Source: CADEEN01 sp035716845
GTDB lineage: Bacteria; Pseudomonadota; Gammaproteobacteria; Burkholderiales; Burkholderiaceae_C
Reading direction: 5' to 3'
DNA: 5,817 nucleotides
NCBI GenBank assembly: GCA_035716845.1
Contig: DASTJE010000266.1
Coordinates: forward strand, 1-5,817
In this document: piece by piece, positions 1 to 5,817 of the stretch
Numbering within the stretch: the first letter of the stretch is position 1
Layout of the letters: each line of letters opens with the position of its first letter
Translations under genes and position numbers: made by a program
The notes under the pieces: model-generated
The model's input: the letters and a program-made list of their open reading frames with translations, nothing else
The model's database searches: none
What the model was told of the DNA's origin: nothing

Positions 1-1769
1 GCGGCACCGCGCAGCAGGCTGGCGTCGAGCTTGACGTAGTCGAGCCCCAGCTCGTACAGGCGCGGTGCGCGATGCAGCGCGTGGCCCGCGTGCTCGATGC
101 CCAGGCGCACGCCCAGCGGCCGCAGCAGCGCGGCATGGGCCGCCAGCAGGTCGACCTGCCCCACGGCCTGCGACTCGGCCACCTCCAGCCACAAGCCGCG
201 CGCGGCCTGCGGCGCCTCGCCGAGCGACTGGCGCAGCCTCGCGGCGAAGGCGCCGTCGGCCAGCGCGGCCGCGGACAGGTTCACAGCACGCTCGCGCCCA
301 TCCTGCGCAATGGCCTGCAGGGCCAGTTGCACGGCCAGCAGGTCCAGCTGCGGCAGCCAGTGTCCGCGCGTGGCCAGCGGCAGCCAGCGCAACGCCGCCT
401 CGAACTCGCCGCCGGCATCGAGCTGCAGCCTCAGCGGGCACTCCAGGTGCAGCAGGGCGCCGGTGCGGTCGAGCACCGGGTACTCCACCAGCCGCGCGCG
501 CCGCGCGGCCAAGGCCTCGCCCAGGCGCCGGTGCCAGCCGGCCTCGCCCTCGGCCCCCTCGTGGCCGCGCGCCGTGCCCGACGGTGCCTCCACGCCAATG
601 GCGTGGGCGGCGAAGGGGCCGGCGCTTTCCGCGTGGGCCAGTGCCAGGTCGGCGCGGCTCATCAGCGATGCGGCCGTGTCGTCGTGCTGCCAGACCGTCG
701 CGCCCGCGCACGCCTGCAGGCGCGCGCCCAGCGCGGGCAGTGCCGCCGCCAGGCTCGCGCCGATGCGTGCGGCCGCCGCCTGCGCCTCGCTTTCTCCCGG
801 CAGCGCGAGCGCGAAGTCGGAGCCGTTCAGGCGGCCGGCCAGCGCGCCCTCGCCTGCGGCTGCCGCGGCATCGGCCAGGGTCTGCGCCACGGCGCGCAAG
901 GCCTGGTCGGCGAGCCCGCGTCCGAGCTCGCGGTTCACCCCGGCCAGGTCAGCCAGGCGCACCAGGGCGAGCACCCCCACGCGTGCACCCTCCTCGGGGC
1001 GCAGCAGCTCGCCCAGCCGTTGCATGAAGTGCGCGCGGTGCGCCAGCCCGGTCAGTCCGTCCTCGTGAGCCGTGCGGCGCAGGGCGTCCACCTGCGCCGC
1101 GTGCGCCTCGAACAGGGCGCGCACGCGCTCGACCATGCCGTTCATGGCCCGCGCCACGCGGCGCAGCTCGGGCACCTGCGGCTCTTCCACCACCACGTAG
1201 CGCCCCTCGACCAGGGCGCTGGCCTGCCGCACGGTGGCATCGAGCGGACGGCGGATGCGCGCCACGCCCAGCGCCGCCAGCGCGAGCGCACCGGCGCCCA
1301 GCGCCAGCAGCAGGAACGCCGAACGCGAGCCGCCGCGCCACAGCTCGTCGTGGGCGTAGGCCACGTGGCTGACCACCTCGACGCGGCCCAGCGCACGCCA
1401 GCCATCGCTGACCTGCGCCACGCCCGGCGCCGACTCGATGGGCCACAGCGCGACGAACCAGTCCGGCGCCCGGCTCGCGTTGGGCCCGGCCTGGCGCGTG
1501 AAGGCCTCGCGGCCGTCGGTCCCCACCCAGCGCACGCTGCGGTAGAAGCCGGTGTCGAACTGGGCCGCCAGCAACAGCTCCATCAGCTGCGCATCGCCCC
1601 GCTGCTGCGACAGCGCCAGCGCCAGGCTCTGCGCGTTGTCGCTGTTCTTCACGCGCAGCTGCGCCTGCAGCGCATCGCGCGCCGCGTGCAGGTTCACGCC
1701 CACCGCACCGGCCAGCGCCAGCAGCACCACCGCCACCAGCAGCCAACCCACTTGTCGCATCAGACTCAT
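1..1769 (-). CDS. lapD: LapD-type c-di-GMP receptor with degenerate GGDEF and EAL domains (partial, C-terminus off window)
   Basis: Probable inner-membrane receptor that senses cytoplasmic c-di-GMP and, in the bound state, sequesters the periplasmic protease LapG so that a surface adhesin is kept. 589 codons are visible and no stop is reached; known LapD proteins are about 650 aa, so roughly 60 residues are missing. Seen in order: N-terminal membrane helix (about residues 8-26, after MSLMRQ); periplasmic LapD/MoxY-type domain (27-148) with FDTGFYRSVRW and a DGWRALGRVEVVSH segment; second membrane helix (150-172); HAMP-like stretch ending PELRRVARAMNGMV; GGDEF domain starting DGLTGLAHR (237-245); EAL domain from about 425. 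The GGDEF signature is NGSDF (315-319) and the EAL signature is ECPLRL (443-448). The DDFG segment reads EHAG, while VNLS and the later YVKLD survive. It is therefore probably a binding protein rather than a cyclase or phosphodiesterase. Trp124 sits in the DGW turn, comparable by inference to the LapG-contacting Trp of Pseudomonas LapD. The start has a good ribosome binding site, and lapG lies 22 bp upstream. Confidence 0.9.
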   Translation of the reverse strand, partial: MSLMRQVGWLLVAVVLLALAGAVGVNLHAARDALQAQLRVKNSDNAQSLALALSQQRGDAQLMELLLAAQFDTGFYRSVRWVGTDGREAFTRQAGPNASRAPDWFVALWPIESAPGVAQVSDGWRALGRVEVVSHVAYAHDELWRGGSRSAFLLLALGAGALALAALGVARIRRPLDATVRQASALVEGRYVVVEEPQVPELRRVARAMNGMVERVRALFEAHAAQVDALRRTAHEDGLTGLAHRAHFMQRLGELLRPEEGARVGVLALVRLADLAGVNRELGRGLADQALRAVAQTLADAAAAAGEGALAGRLNGSDFALALPGESEAQAAAARIGASLAAALPALGARLQACAGATVWQHDDTAASLMSRADLALAHAESAGPFAAHAIGVEAPSGTARGHEGAEGEAGWHRRLGEALAARRARLVEYPVLDRTGALLHLECPLRLQLDAGGEFEAALRWLPLATRGHWLPQLDLLAVQLALQAIAQDGRERAVNLSAAALADGAFAARLRQSLGEAPQAARGLWLEVAESQAVGQVDLLAAHAALLRPLGVRLGIEHAGHALHRAPRLYELGLDYVKLDASLLRGA

Positions 1770-1773
1770 GGCA

Positions 1774-1780
1774 TCACCTT
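1774..1780 (-). promoter_or_regulatory. Ribosome binding site of lapD
   Basis: Read on the minus strand, AAGGTGA lies 4 nt before the ATG at 1769. It is a clear Shine-Dalgarno match and fixes the lapD start at MSLMRQ rather than at the internal ATG four codons in. It lies in the 22-bp gap after the lapG stop, which fits translation from one lapG-lapD transcript. Confidence 0.7.
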
Positions 1781-1791
1781 CGTGCGCTTCG

Positions 1792-2457
1792 TCATCGATA
1801 GAACCCTTCCGCGCGCGCCTTGGCCAGCACCTCGCGCCAGCGCGACAGGCGCGCCTGCGGGTCGCCGGCGCTCTGGCGCCCGACACCTTGCCACAGACCC
1901 TCGCCGTTGAAGCTGAACACCGGCGTCAGGTCGGGCCGGCGCGACGCCGGCCGCACACTGCCGATCAGGTTGTCCAGGATCAGCGGCTCGGCGTCGGGCT
2001 GGGCGTAGTAGGCCAGCACCATGTGCGCCTGCGAGTCGCCGCCGAGCTGCGCGCGCACGTACACCATGCGCAGGCGCGCCTGCGGCATGCCCAGCGCGAT
2101 CAGGGTGAAGTACTTGGCGATCGCGAAATCCTCGCAGTCGCCGCGCCCCTGGTCGAGCGTTTCCAGCGGGCTGGCCCAGTAGTCCGGCTGGCCCCACACC
2201 TCGGCGTCGTCGCGGAACACGACGCGGCGGTTGTAGAACGTGTTGACCGCGGCCAGCTGAGCCTCCTCGTCGAGCGCCGCCGCCTGCTGCAGCACGGCCT
2301 GAAGCGCCGGCAGCGCCGCCACGGCGCGCGGCCCGAGACGCTGCGCGGCCTGCTGCATCAGCAACTGGTCGGACGCCCAGGGCCAGCCGACGCCGATCGA
2401 CAGTGCAAGCACCGCGGCATGCAACCAGTGCCGCGCGGGCGCGCGCGGCCTGGCCAT
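1792..2457 (-). CDS. lapG: LapG-type periplasmic cysteine protease (bacterial transglutaminase-like, BTLCP family)
   Basis: 221-aa protease expected to act in the periplasm, cutting the N-terminal retention region of a type I-secreted adhesin and so releasing it from the surface. The catalytic triad of the family is visible: Cys108 in GRGDCEDFAIAKYF, His145 in QAHMVLAYY and Asp162 in LILDNL. Asp107 and Glu109 flank the cysteine and match the residues that bind calcium in characterised LapG proteins. Other family hallmarks are VNTFYNRRVVF (71-81), VWGQPDYWASPLETL (87-101) and FSFNGEGLW (181-189). Residues 1-28 look like a signal peptide: Arg-rich start, hydrophobic core AAVLALSIGVGW, likely cleavage after PWA. 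I chose the ATG at 2457 because it places this signal peptide at the N-terminus. The frame stays open upstream to an ATG at 2577, but that would add 40 unconserved-looking residues ahead of it. No good Shine-Dalgarno precedes 2457, so the start is slightly uncertain. lapD follows 22 bp downstream. Confidence 0.92.
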   Translation of the reverse strand: MARPRAPARHWLHAAVLALSIGVGWPWASDQLLMQQAAQRLGPRAVAALPALQAVLQQAAALDEEAQLAAVNTFYNRRVVFRDDAEVWGQPDYWASPLETLDQGRGDCEDFAIAKYFTLIALGMPQARLRMVYVRAQLGGDSQAHMVLAYYAQPDAEPLILDNLIGSVRPASRRPDLTPVFSFNGEGLWQGVGRQSAGDPQARLSRWREVLAKARAEGFYR

Positions 2458-2502
2458 CGAAAAGGTAGCGGCAGTCAATCGAGGGGCAGGCGTGGGACAG
2501 GC

Positions 2503-2515
2503 GCAGGCGGCCTGC
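2503..2515. repeat. Inverted repeat GCAGGC-g-GCCTGC
   Basis: Perfect 6-bp arms around a single central base. It lies 46 bp upstream of the lapG start codon. The same GCAGG/CCTGC unit recurs in the next inverted repeat at 2518-2535, so the two could form alternative pairings. It may be an operator half-site cluster or simply GC-rich chance; the sequence does not decide. Confidence 0.4.
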
Positions 2516-2517
2516 GG

Positions 2518-2535
2518 GTGCAGGCTCTCCTGCAC
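2518..2535. repeat. Perfect 7-bp inverted repeat GTGCAGG-ctct-CCTGCAC
   Basis: Perfect 7-bp arms (2518-2524 and 2529-2535) around a 4-nt loop. It could fold as a hairpin in the lapG leader transcript or serve as a dyad binding site. There is no following T-run in either direction, so it does not look like an intrinsic terminator. It lies 61-78 bp upstream of the lapG ATG. Confidence 0.5.
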
Positions 2536-2551
2536 GTCATCGGCGCCCCCG

Positions 2552-2569
2552 GCCCGCCCTGCAGCGGGC
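2552..2569. repeat. Inverted repeat GCCCGC-cctgca-GCGGGC
   Basis: Perfect 6-bp arms around a 6-nt spacer in the middle of the divergent intergenic region. No T-run follows. Its function is unknown; in DNA this GC-rich a 6-bp dyad can arise by chance. Confidence 0.35.
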
Positions 2570-2590
2570 AATGCCATGCAAGCGCGTCAT

Positions 2591-2602
2591 CGCGCATGCG
2601 CG
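2591..2602. repeat. 12-bp perfect palindrome CGCGCATGCGCG
   Basis: An uninterrupted self-complementary 12-mer in the intergenic region, 113 bp before the channel start codon. It is alternating purine-pyrimidine throughout. It is a possible protein-binding dyad, with no known regulator consensus that I can assign. Confidence 0.45.
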
Positions 2603-2669
2603 CGTGGAAAAGTCACGGCGCGGCTCGGAGGGCGTGCGCCCGGCGCGGGCCGCTTCAGACAGACCTGCT

Positions 2670-2675
2670 TACACT
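2670..2675 (+). promoter_or_regulatory. Weak candidate -10 element for the lapE-like gene
   Basis: TACACT matches four of six positions of the sigma-70 -10 consensus and sits in the least GC-rich part of the intergenic region, about 40 bp before the start codon. No convincing -35 hexamer lies 16-18 bp upstream, so this is a tentative call. Confidence 0.22.
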
Positions 2676-2705
2676 TTGAGGGCTTCTGAACCGTGCCCCT
2701 GTCAT

Positions 2706-2709
2706 AGGA
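2706..2709 (+). promoter_or_regulatory. Ribosome binding site of the lapE-like gene
   Basis: AGGA followed by a 5-nt spacer and then the ATG at 2715. It supports that start over the in-frame ATG at 2571, which would put 48 residues ahead of the signal peptide. Confidence 0.6.
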
Positions 2710-2714
2710 CGCCC

Positions 2715-4184
2715 ATGCCGCTTCGCCTTCGTTCGACCGCCCTGGCCGCGCTGCTTGCGCTCACCGGACTCTCCCACGCCCAGGGCACTCCCACACCGGG
2801 CCTCGAGGCTCTTCGGGCGGCAGCACAGTCGGCGCTGAGCACCAGCCCCGACGTCGCCGCGCGCCTGAATGCCCTGCGCGCCGCGGGCGCCGCCACCGAT
2901 GCGGCGCGCGGTGGCCTGCTGCCGCGTGTCGACCTCGAAGCCACGGTCGGCCGCACCCACGACCGCATCACCAGCCGCACCCCCGAGGGCGCGAGCCTCG
3001 GCCGCCACGGAGCGGCCGTGTCGGTGACGCAGGTGCTGTGGGATGCCCACGTGATCCGCAGCGACATCGAGCGCGCCGGCCACGAGCAGCGCGCGCGCTG
3101 GTTCGAGTTCGTCGACGCCAGCGAGACGACCGTGCTGGAGGCAGCACGTGCGCTGCACGACGTGATGCGCCAGCGCACCCTGGTGGCGCTGGCCGAGGAC
3201 AACTACGTGCAGCACAAGGTGGCCGCCACGCAGATCGGCAGCCGGGTGCGCGCCGGCGTGGCGCGCGGCGTCGACCAGGAGCAGGCGCAAGCGCGCCTGG
3301 CGCTGGCCGAAGCCAACCTCAGCGTCGAGACGGCGAACCTGCACGACGTGACGGCGCGCTACCAGCGCATCGTCGGCGAGTTGCCGCCCGCGCGCATCGC
3401 CCGCATGGCGCCCGGCGCGCAGTCGCAACCGGCGAGCGCCGGCGAGGCCGCGACGCTGGCGATCCGCCACAGCCCCGCCGTCAGCGCCGCCATCGAGAAC
3501 CTGCGCGCGGCGCGCGCGGCCAGCCGCGGCCGCGAGGGCGCCGCATGGCAGCCGCGCGTGGAAGCGCGCCTTCGCAGCGGCACCGGACGCAACTTCGACG
3601 GCGTGCCCGACCAGAAGCGCGACACGAGTGCCGAGGTGACGCTGAACTGGAACCTCTACAACGGGGGCTCCGACCAGGCGCGCATCGCCCAGGCGGCGAG
3701 CCTGCAGAACCAGGCCGCCGACGTGCGCGACCGCGTCTGCCGCGACACGCGCCAGAGCGCCGCCATCGCCTTCAACGACACGCGCAAGTACGCCGAGCAG
3801 ATCGAGGCGCTGGATCGCAACGTGATCGCCATCGAGAAGGCGCGCGATGCCTACCGCCAGCAGTTCGACATCGGACAACGCAGCCTGCTGGACCTGCTCA
3901 ATGCGGAGAACGAGCTCTACACCGCGCGCCGTGCGCTGGCCAACGCCGAGCACGACCTGCTGATCGCCCAGTCGCGCAGCCTCGCCGCGGTGCAGCGCCT
4001 GAGCTCGACGCTCGGCCTGACGCGGCCGGACGCCGGCGTCGACGGCGGCGCCGGCTGGAGCGTCGGCGACGACGCCCCGGCGCGTTGCCCGGTGGTGGCG
4101 CTCGACGCCCTGGGCACCACCGGACGTGCCGCGCTCGACGCCCGCGCCAGCAGCCTGATCCAACAGACGCCCGCACCGCGCTGA
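2715..4184 (+). CDS. lapE: TolC-family outer-membrane channel of a type I secretion system (LapE-like)
   Basis: 489-aa outer-membrane efflux protein, expected to form the trimeric channel through which a type I exporter passes its substrate, here presumably a large adhesin. MPLRLRSTALAALLALTGLSHA is a typical signal peptide with likely cleavage after SHA. Two outer-membrane-factor repeats follow: the first contains VTQVLWDAHVIRSDI, and the second starts near residue 270 (SPAVSAAIENLRAARAA) with the strand motif LNWNLYNGGSDQ (310-320). The second repeat ends in the signature SLLDLLNAENELY (390-402) and a long helix to LSSTLGL. This signature and the RVCRDTRQS segment are typical of TolC proteins paired with type I adhesin exporters. 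The last 50 or so residues are a Gly/Ala-rich tail with one Cys (APARCPV), a variable part of the family. The start is set by signal peptide and ribosome binding site. Divergence from lapG-lapD supports the Lap role. The symbol rests on context, since TolC proteins are hard to subtype by sequence. Confidence 0.88.
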   Translation: MPLRLRSTALAALLALTGLSHAQGTPTPGLEALRAAAQSALSTSPDVAARLNALRAAGAATDAARGGLLPRVDLEATVGRTHDRITSRTPEGASLGRHGAAVSVTQVLWDAHVIRSDIERAGHEQRARWFEFVDASETTVLEAARALHDVMRQRTLVALAEDNYVQHKVAATQIGSRVRAGVARGVDQEQAQARLALAEANLSVETANLHDVTARYQRIVGELPPARIARMAPGAQSQPASAGEAATLAIRHSPAVSAAIENLRAARAASRGREGAAWQPRVEARLRSGTGRNFDGVPDQKRDTSAEVTLNWNLYNGGSDQARIAQAASLQNQAADVRDRVCRDTRQSAAIAFNDTRKYAEQIEALDRNVIAIEKARDAYRQQFDIGQRSLLDLLNAENELYTARRALANAEHDLLIAQSRSLAAVQRLSSTLGLTRPDAGVDGGAGWSVGDDAPARCPVVALDALGTTGRAALDARASSLIQQTPAPR

Positions 4185-4212
4185 GCCGCCACGGCGCCGA
4201 CCACGCCCGGGG
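4185..4212. other. 28-bp convergent gap, no clear terminator
   Basis: The stop codons of the TolC-type gene and lpdA face each other across 28 bp. There is an AGCCG/CGGCT pair (4184-4188 with 4216-4220) and a CGGCGCCG palindrome, but neither is followed by a T-run, so no intrinsic terminator can be called for either gene. Confidence 0.5.
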
Positions 4213-5817
4213 CTACGGCTTGCGCTGCGGCGGCAGGTCGGTGCACGAGCCGTGCGCGACCTCGGCGGCCATGCCGATCGATTCGCCGAGCGTGGGGTGC
4301 GGGTGGATCGTCTTGCCGATGTCCACCGCGTCGGCGCCCATCTCGATGGCCAACGCGATCTCGCCGATCATGTCGCCGGCATGTGTGCCGACGATGCCGC
4401 CACCGACGATGCGGTGCGTGTCCTCGTCGAACAGCAGCTTGGTGAAGCCTTCGTCGCGGCCGTTGGCGATGGCGCGGCCGGAGGCCGTCCACGGGAACAG
4501 GCCCTTCTTGACCTTGAGGCCCCTGGCCTTGGCCTCGTCCTCGGTGACGCCGACCCACGCCACCTCGGGGTCGGTATAGGCCACGCTCGGGATCACGCGC
4601 GCGTCGAAGGCCGCCTTCTGCCCGGCCGCCACCTCGGCGGCCACATGCGCCTCGTGCACCGCCTTGTGCGCCAGCATCGGCTGGCCGACGATGTCGCCGA
4701 TGGCGAATATGTGCGGCACGTTGGTGCGCATCTGGATGTCCACCGGGATGAAACCGCGCTCGCCGACGACGACGCCCGCCTTCTCGGCCGCGATCTTCTT
4801 TCCGTTGGGGCTGCGGCCCACGGCCTGCAGCACGAGGTCGTAGACGCCCTCGCTCTTCGTGCCGTCGAGGCCCTCGAACAGCACCTTGATGCCCTCGGGC
4901 GTGGCCTGCGCACCCACCGTCTTGGTCTTGAGCAGGATGCGCTCGAAGCGGTGCGCGTTCATCTTCTGCCACACCTTGACCAGGTCGCGGTCGGCGCCGG
5001 TCATCAGGCCGTCGAGCATTTCCACCACGTCGAGCCTGGCACCGAGCGTCGAGTACACCGTGCCCATCTCGAGGCCGATGATGCCGCCGCCGACGACGAG
5101 CATCTTCTTCGGCAGCTGGCGCAGCTGCAGCGCGCCGGTGGAGTCGACGATGCGCGGGTCGTCGGGCAGGAAGGGCAGGCGCACCGCCTGCGAGCCGGCG
5201 GCAATGATGCACTGCTTGAACTTGACGGTCTGGGTCTTGCCGGTCTTGGCCTGGCCGTCGCCGGTGGTCTCCTCCACCACCACGTGGTGCGGATCGGCGA
5301 ACGCGCCGTAGCCGCGCACCACGGTCACCTTGCGCATCTTGGCCATCGCGCCCAAGCCACCCGTGAGCTTGCCGACGACCTTGTTCTTGTGCGCGAGGAG
5401 CTTGGCCGCATCGACGCTCGGCGCCCCGTAGGCCACACCGAGGTCGGCAAAGTGCCTGACCTCGTCCATCACCGCGGCCACGTGCAGCAGCGCCTTGCTC
5501 GGGATGCAGCCCACGTTCAGGCAGACGCCGCCCAGCGTGGCGTAGCGCTCGACCAGCACGACCTTGAGGCCCAGGTCGGCGGCGCGGAAGGCGGCGGAGT
5601 AGCCGCCGGGGCCCGCGCCCAGGACCAGGACGTCGCACTCGAGGTCAGCTGCACCGGTGTGGGTGGCCGCGGCCGGCGCCGCCACGGGGGCAGCCGCCGG
5701 GGCCGCGGCGGGGGCCGGTGCGGGGGCCGGCGCCGGCGCTGCGGCGGCAGCTTCGGCCGTCTCCAGCGACAGCAGCACGCTGCCCTGGTTGACCTTGTCG
5801 CCCAGCGCGACCTTGAG
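4213..5817 (-). CDS. lpdA: Dihydrolipoyl dehydrogenase (E3) with N-terminal lipoyl domain (partial, N-terminus off window)
   Basis: FAD-dependent E3 subunit that reoxidises dihydrolipoyl groups of a 2-oxoacid dehydrogenase complex, passing electrons to NAD+. 534 codons are visible; the frame is open to the window edge. Counting from the edge: the end of a lipoyl domain (LKVALGDKVNQGSVLLSLE, 1-19); an Ala/Pro linker (about 20-52); FAD-binding GAGPGG (67-72); the redox disulfide GGVCLNVGCIPSK (Cys99, Cys104); NAD-binding GGGIIG (243-248); the second FAD motif AIGD (372-375); and a C-terminal interface domain with the catalytic pair His507 and Glu512 in HPHPTLGES. All catalytic residues are present. 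The lipoyl-lysine motif would lie upstream of the window. A lipoyl domain fused to E3 is common in betaproteobacteria, usually next to aceE-aceF, which suggests the pyruvate dehydrogenase E3. The GTG at 5778 is inside the lipoyl domain and is not the start. Confidence 0.95.
   Translation of the reverse strand, partial: LKVALGDKVNQGSVLLSLETAEAAAAAPAPAPAPAPAAAPAAAPVAAPAAATHTGAADLECDVLVLGAGPGGYSAAFRAADLGLKVVLVERYATLGGVCLNVGCIPSKALLHVAAVMDEVRHFADLGVAYGAPSVDAAKLLAHKNKVVGKLTGGLGAMAKMRKVTVVRGYGAFADPHHVVVEETTGDGQAKTGKTQTVKFKQCIIAAGSQAVRLPFLPDDPRIVDSTGALQLRQLPKKMLVVGGGIIGLEMGTVYSTLGARLDVVEMLDGLMTGADRDLVKVWQKMNAHRFERILLKTKTVGAQATPEGIKVLFEGLDGTKSEGVYDLVLQAVGRSPNGKKIAAEKAGVVVGERGFIPVDIQMRTNVPHIFAIGDIVGQPMLAHKAVHEAHVAAEVAAGQKAAFDARVIPSVAYTDPEVAWVGVTEDEAKARGLKVKKGLFPWTASGRAIANGRDEGFTKLLFDEDTHRIVGGGIVGTHAGDMIGEIALAIEMGADAVDIGKTIHPHPTLGESIGMAAEVAHGSCTDLPPQRKP
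5662..5760 (-). repeat. Low-complexity Ala/Pro linker region inside lpdA
   Basis: About 33 codons of almost only Ala and Pro, with GGGGCC/GCCGGC-rich DNA on the plus strand. It encodes the flexible swinging-arm linker between the lipoyl domain and the E3 core. Its length tends to vary between relatives, and the repetitive DNA is prone to slippage. Confidence 0.8.

Larger units (their letters stand above)
2458..2714. other. Divergent intergenic region between lapG and the lapE-like gene
   Basis: 257 bp with no convincing gene; the short ORFs that cross it show no recognisable sequence. It must hold the start signals for two divergent units: lapG-lapD to the left and the TolC-type channel to the right. 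It carries several short perfect inverted repeats (2503-2515, 2518-2535, 2552-2569, 2591-2602) and an 11-bp near-identical direct repeat at 2532 and 2582. The part nearest the channel gene (about 2653-2690) is less GC-rich than its surroundings, as expected of a promoter. No strong sigma-70 promoter is obvious for lapG. Confidence 0.6.

Noticed and set aside
72..1910. 612-codon open frame on the plus strand, antisense to lapD
   Set aside because: It is Arg/Gln/His-rich with no recognisable domain and is exactly what GC-biased codons of lapD leave open on the opposite strand.
2492..2689. 65-codon ORF in the intergenic region
   Set aside because: No ribosome binding site, no recognisable sequence and Arg/Ala/Gly/Cys-rich composition; it overlaps the candidate promoter and repeats.
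2655..4163. 502-codon open frame antisense to the TolC-type gene
   Set aside because: Composition-driven shadow: Arg/Ala/Gly-rich with no motifs, while the plus strand carries an unmistakable TolC protein.
3917..5638. 573-codon open frame on the minus strand overlapping lpdA
   Set aside because: It is a frame-shifted reading of lpdA, dominated by Arg and Gly, that runs on into the antisense of the TolC-type gene.
5776..5778. GTG as a start codon for lpdA
   Set aside because: The frame upstream continues with a recognisable lipoyl-domain segment (LKVALGDKVNQGS) to the window edge, so the gene starts outside.
5758..5817. Apparent lack of the lipoyl-lysine in the lpdA lipoyl domain
   Set aside because: Only the last part of the lipoyl domain is in the window; the lysine motif would lie upstream of the edge.
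1..5817. CRISPR arrays, tRNA/rRNA genes, insertion sequences or phage signatures
   Set aside because: I looked for regularly spaced repeats, transposase-like proteins and structured RNA genes and saw none.

Overview
The window is very GC-rich (about 70% by eye), densely packed and uses strongly GC-ending codons. Gene content and protein style point to a betaproteobacterium of the order Burkholderiales. This placement is an inference from the lipoyl-domain-fused dihydrolipoyl dehydrogenase and the LapG/LapD/TolC arrangement; no marker gene is present.

Layout: (1) bases 1-1769, minus strand, a LapD-type inner-membrane c-di-GMP receptor, cut at its C-terminus by the window edge. (2) Bases 1792-2457, minus strand, a LapG-type periplasmic cysteine protease, 22 bp upstream of lapD and almost certainly in the same operon. 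(3) Bases 2458-2714, a 257-bp divergent intergenic region with several GC-rich inverted repeats and probably promoters in both directions. (4) Bases 2715-4184, plus strand, a TolC/LapE-type outer-membrane channel of a type I secretion system. (5) Bases 4213-5817, minus strand, dihydrolipoyl dehydrogenase (lpdA), cut at its N-terminus by the window edge and converging on the TolC gene with a 28-bp gap.

How the genes work together: lapG, lapD and the lapE-like gene form most of the known Lap system for c-di-GMP-controlled cell-surface adhesion. In that system a giant RTX-type adhesin is secreted by a type I exporter (ABC ATPase, membrane-fusion protein, TolC/LapE) and held in the outer membrane by its N-terminal plug. 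LapG cuts the adhesin and frees it. LapD, when its degenerate EAL domain binds c-di-GMP, captures LapG and so preserves adhesion. Here both LapD enzymatic signatures are visibly degenerate (NGSDF for GGDEF, ECP for EAL), and LapG keeps its Cys-His-Asp triad. The adhesin and the other two exporter subunits are not in the window. lpdA belongs to central metabolism (pyruvate dehydrogenase E3) and appears to be an unrelated neighbour.

The system is a known one. The parts least explained by known genes are the inverted and direct repeats between lapG and lapE.
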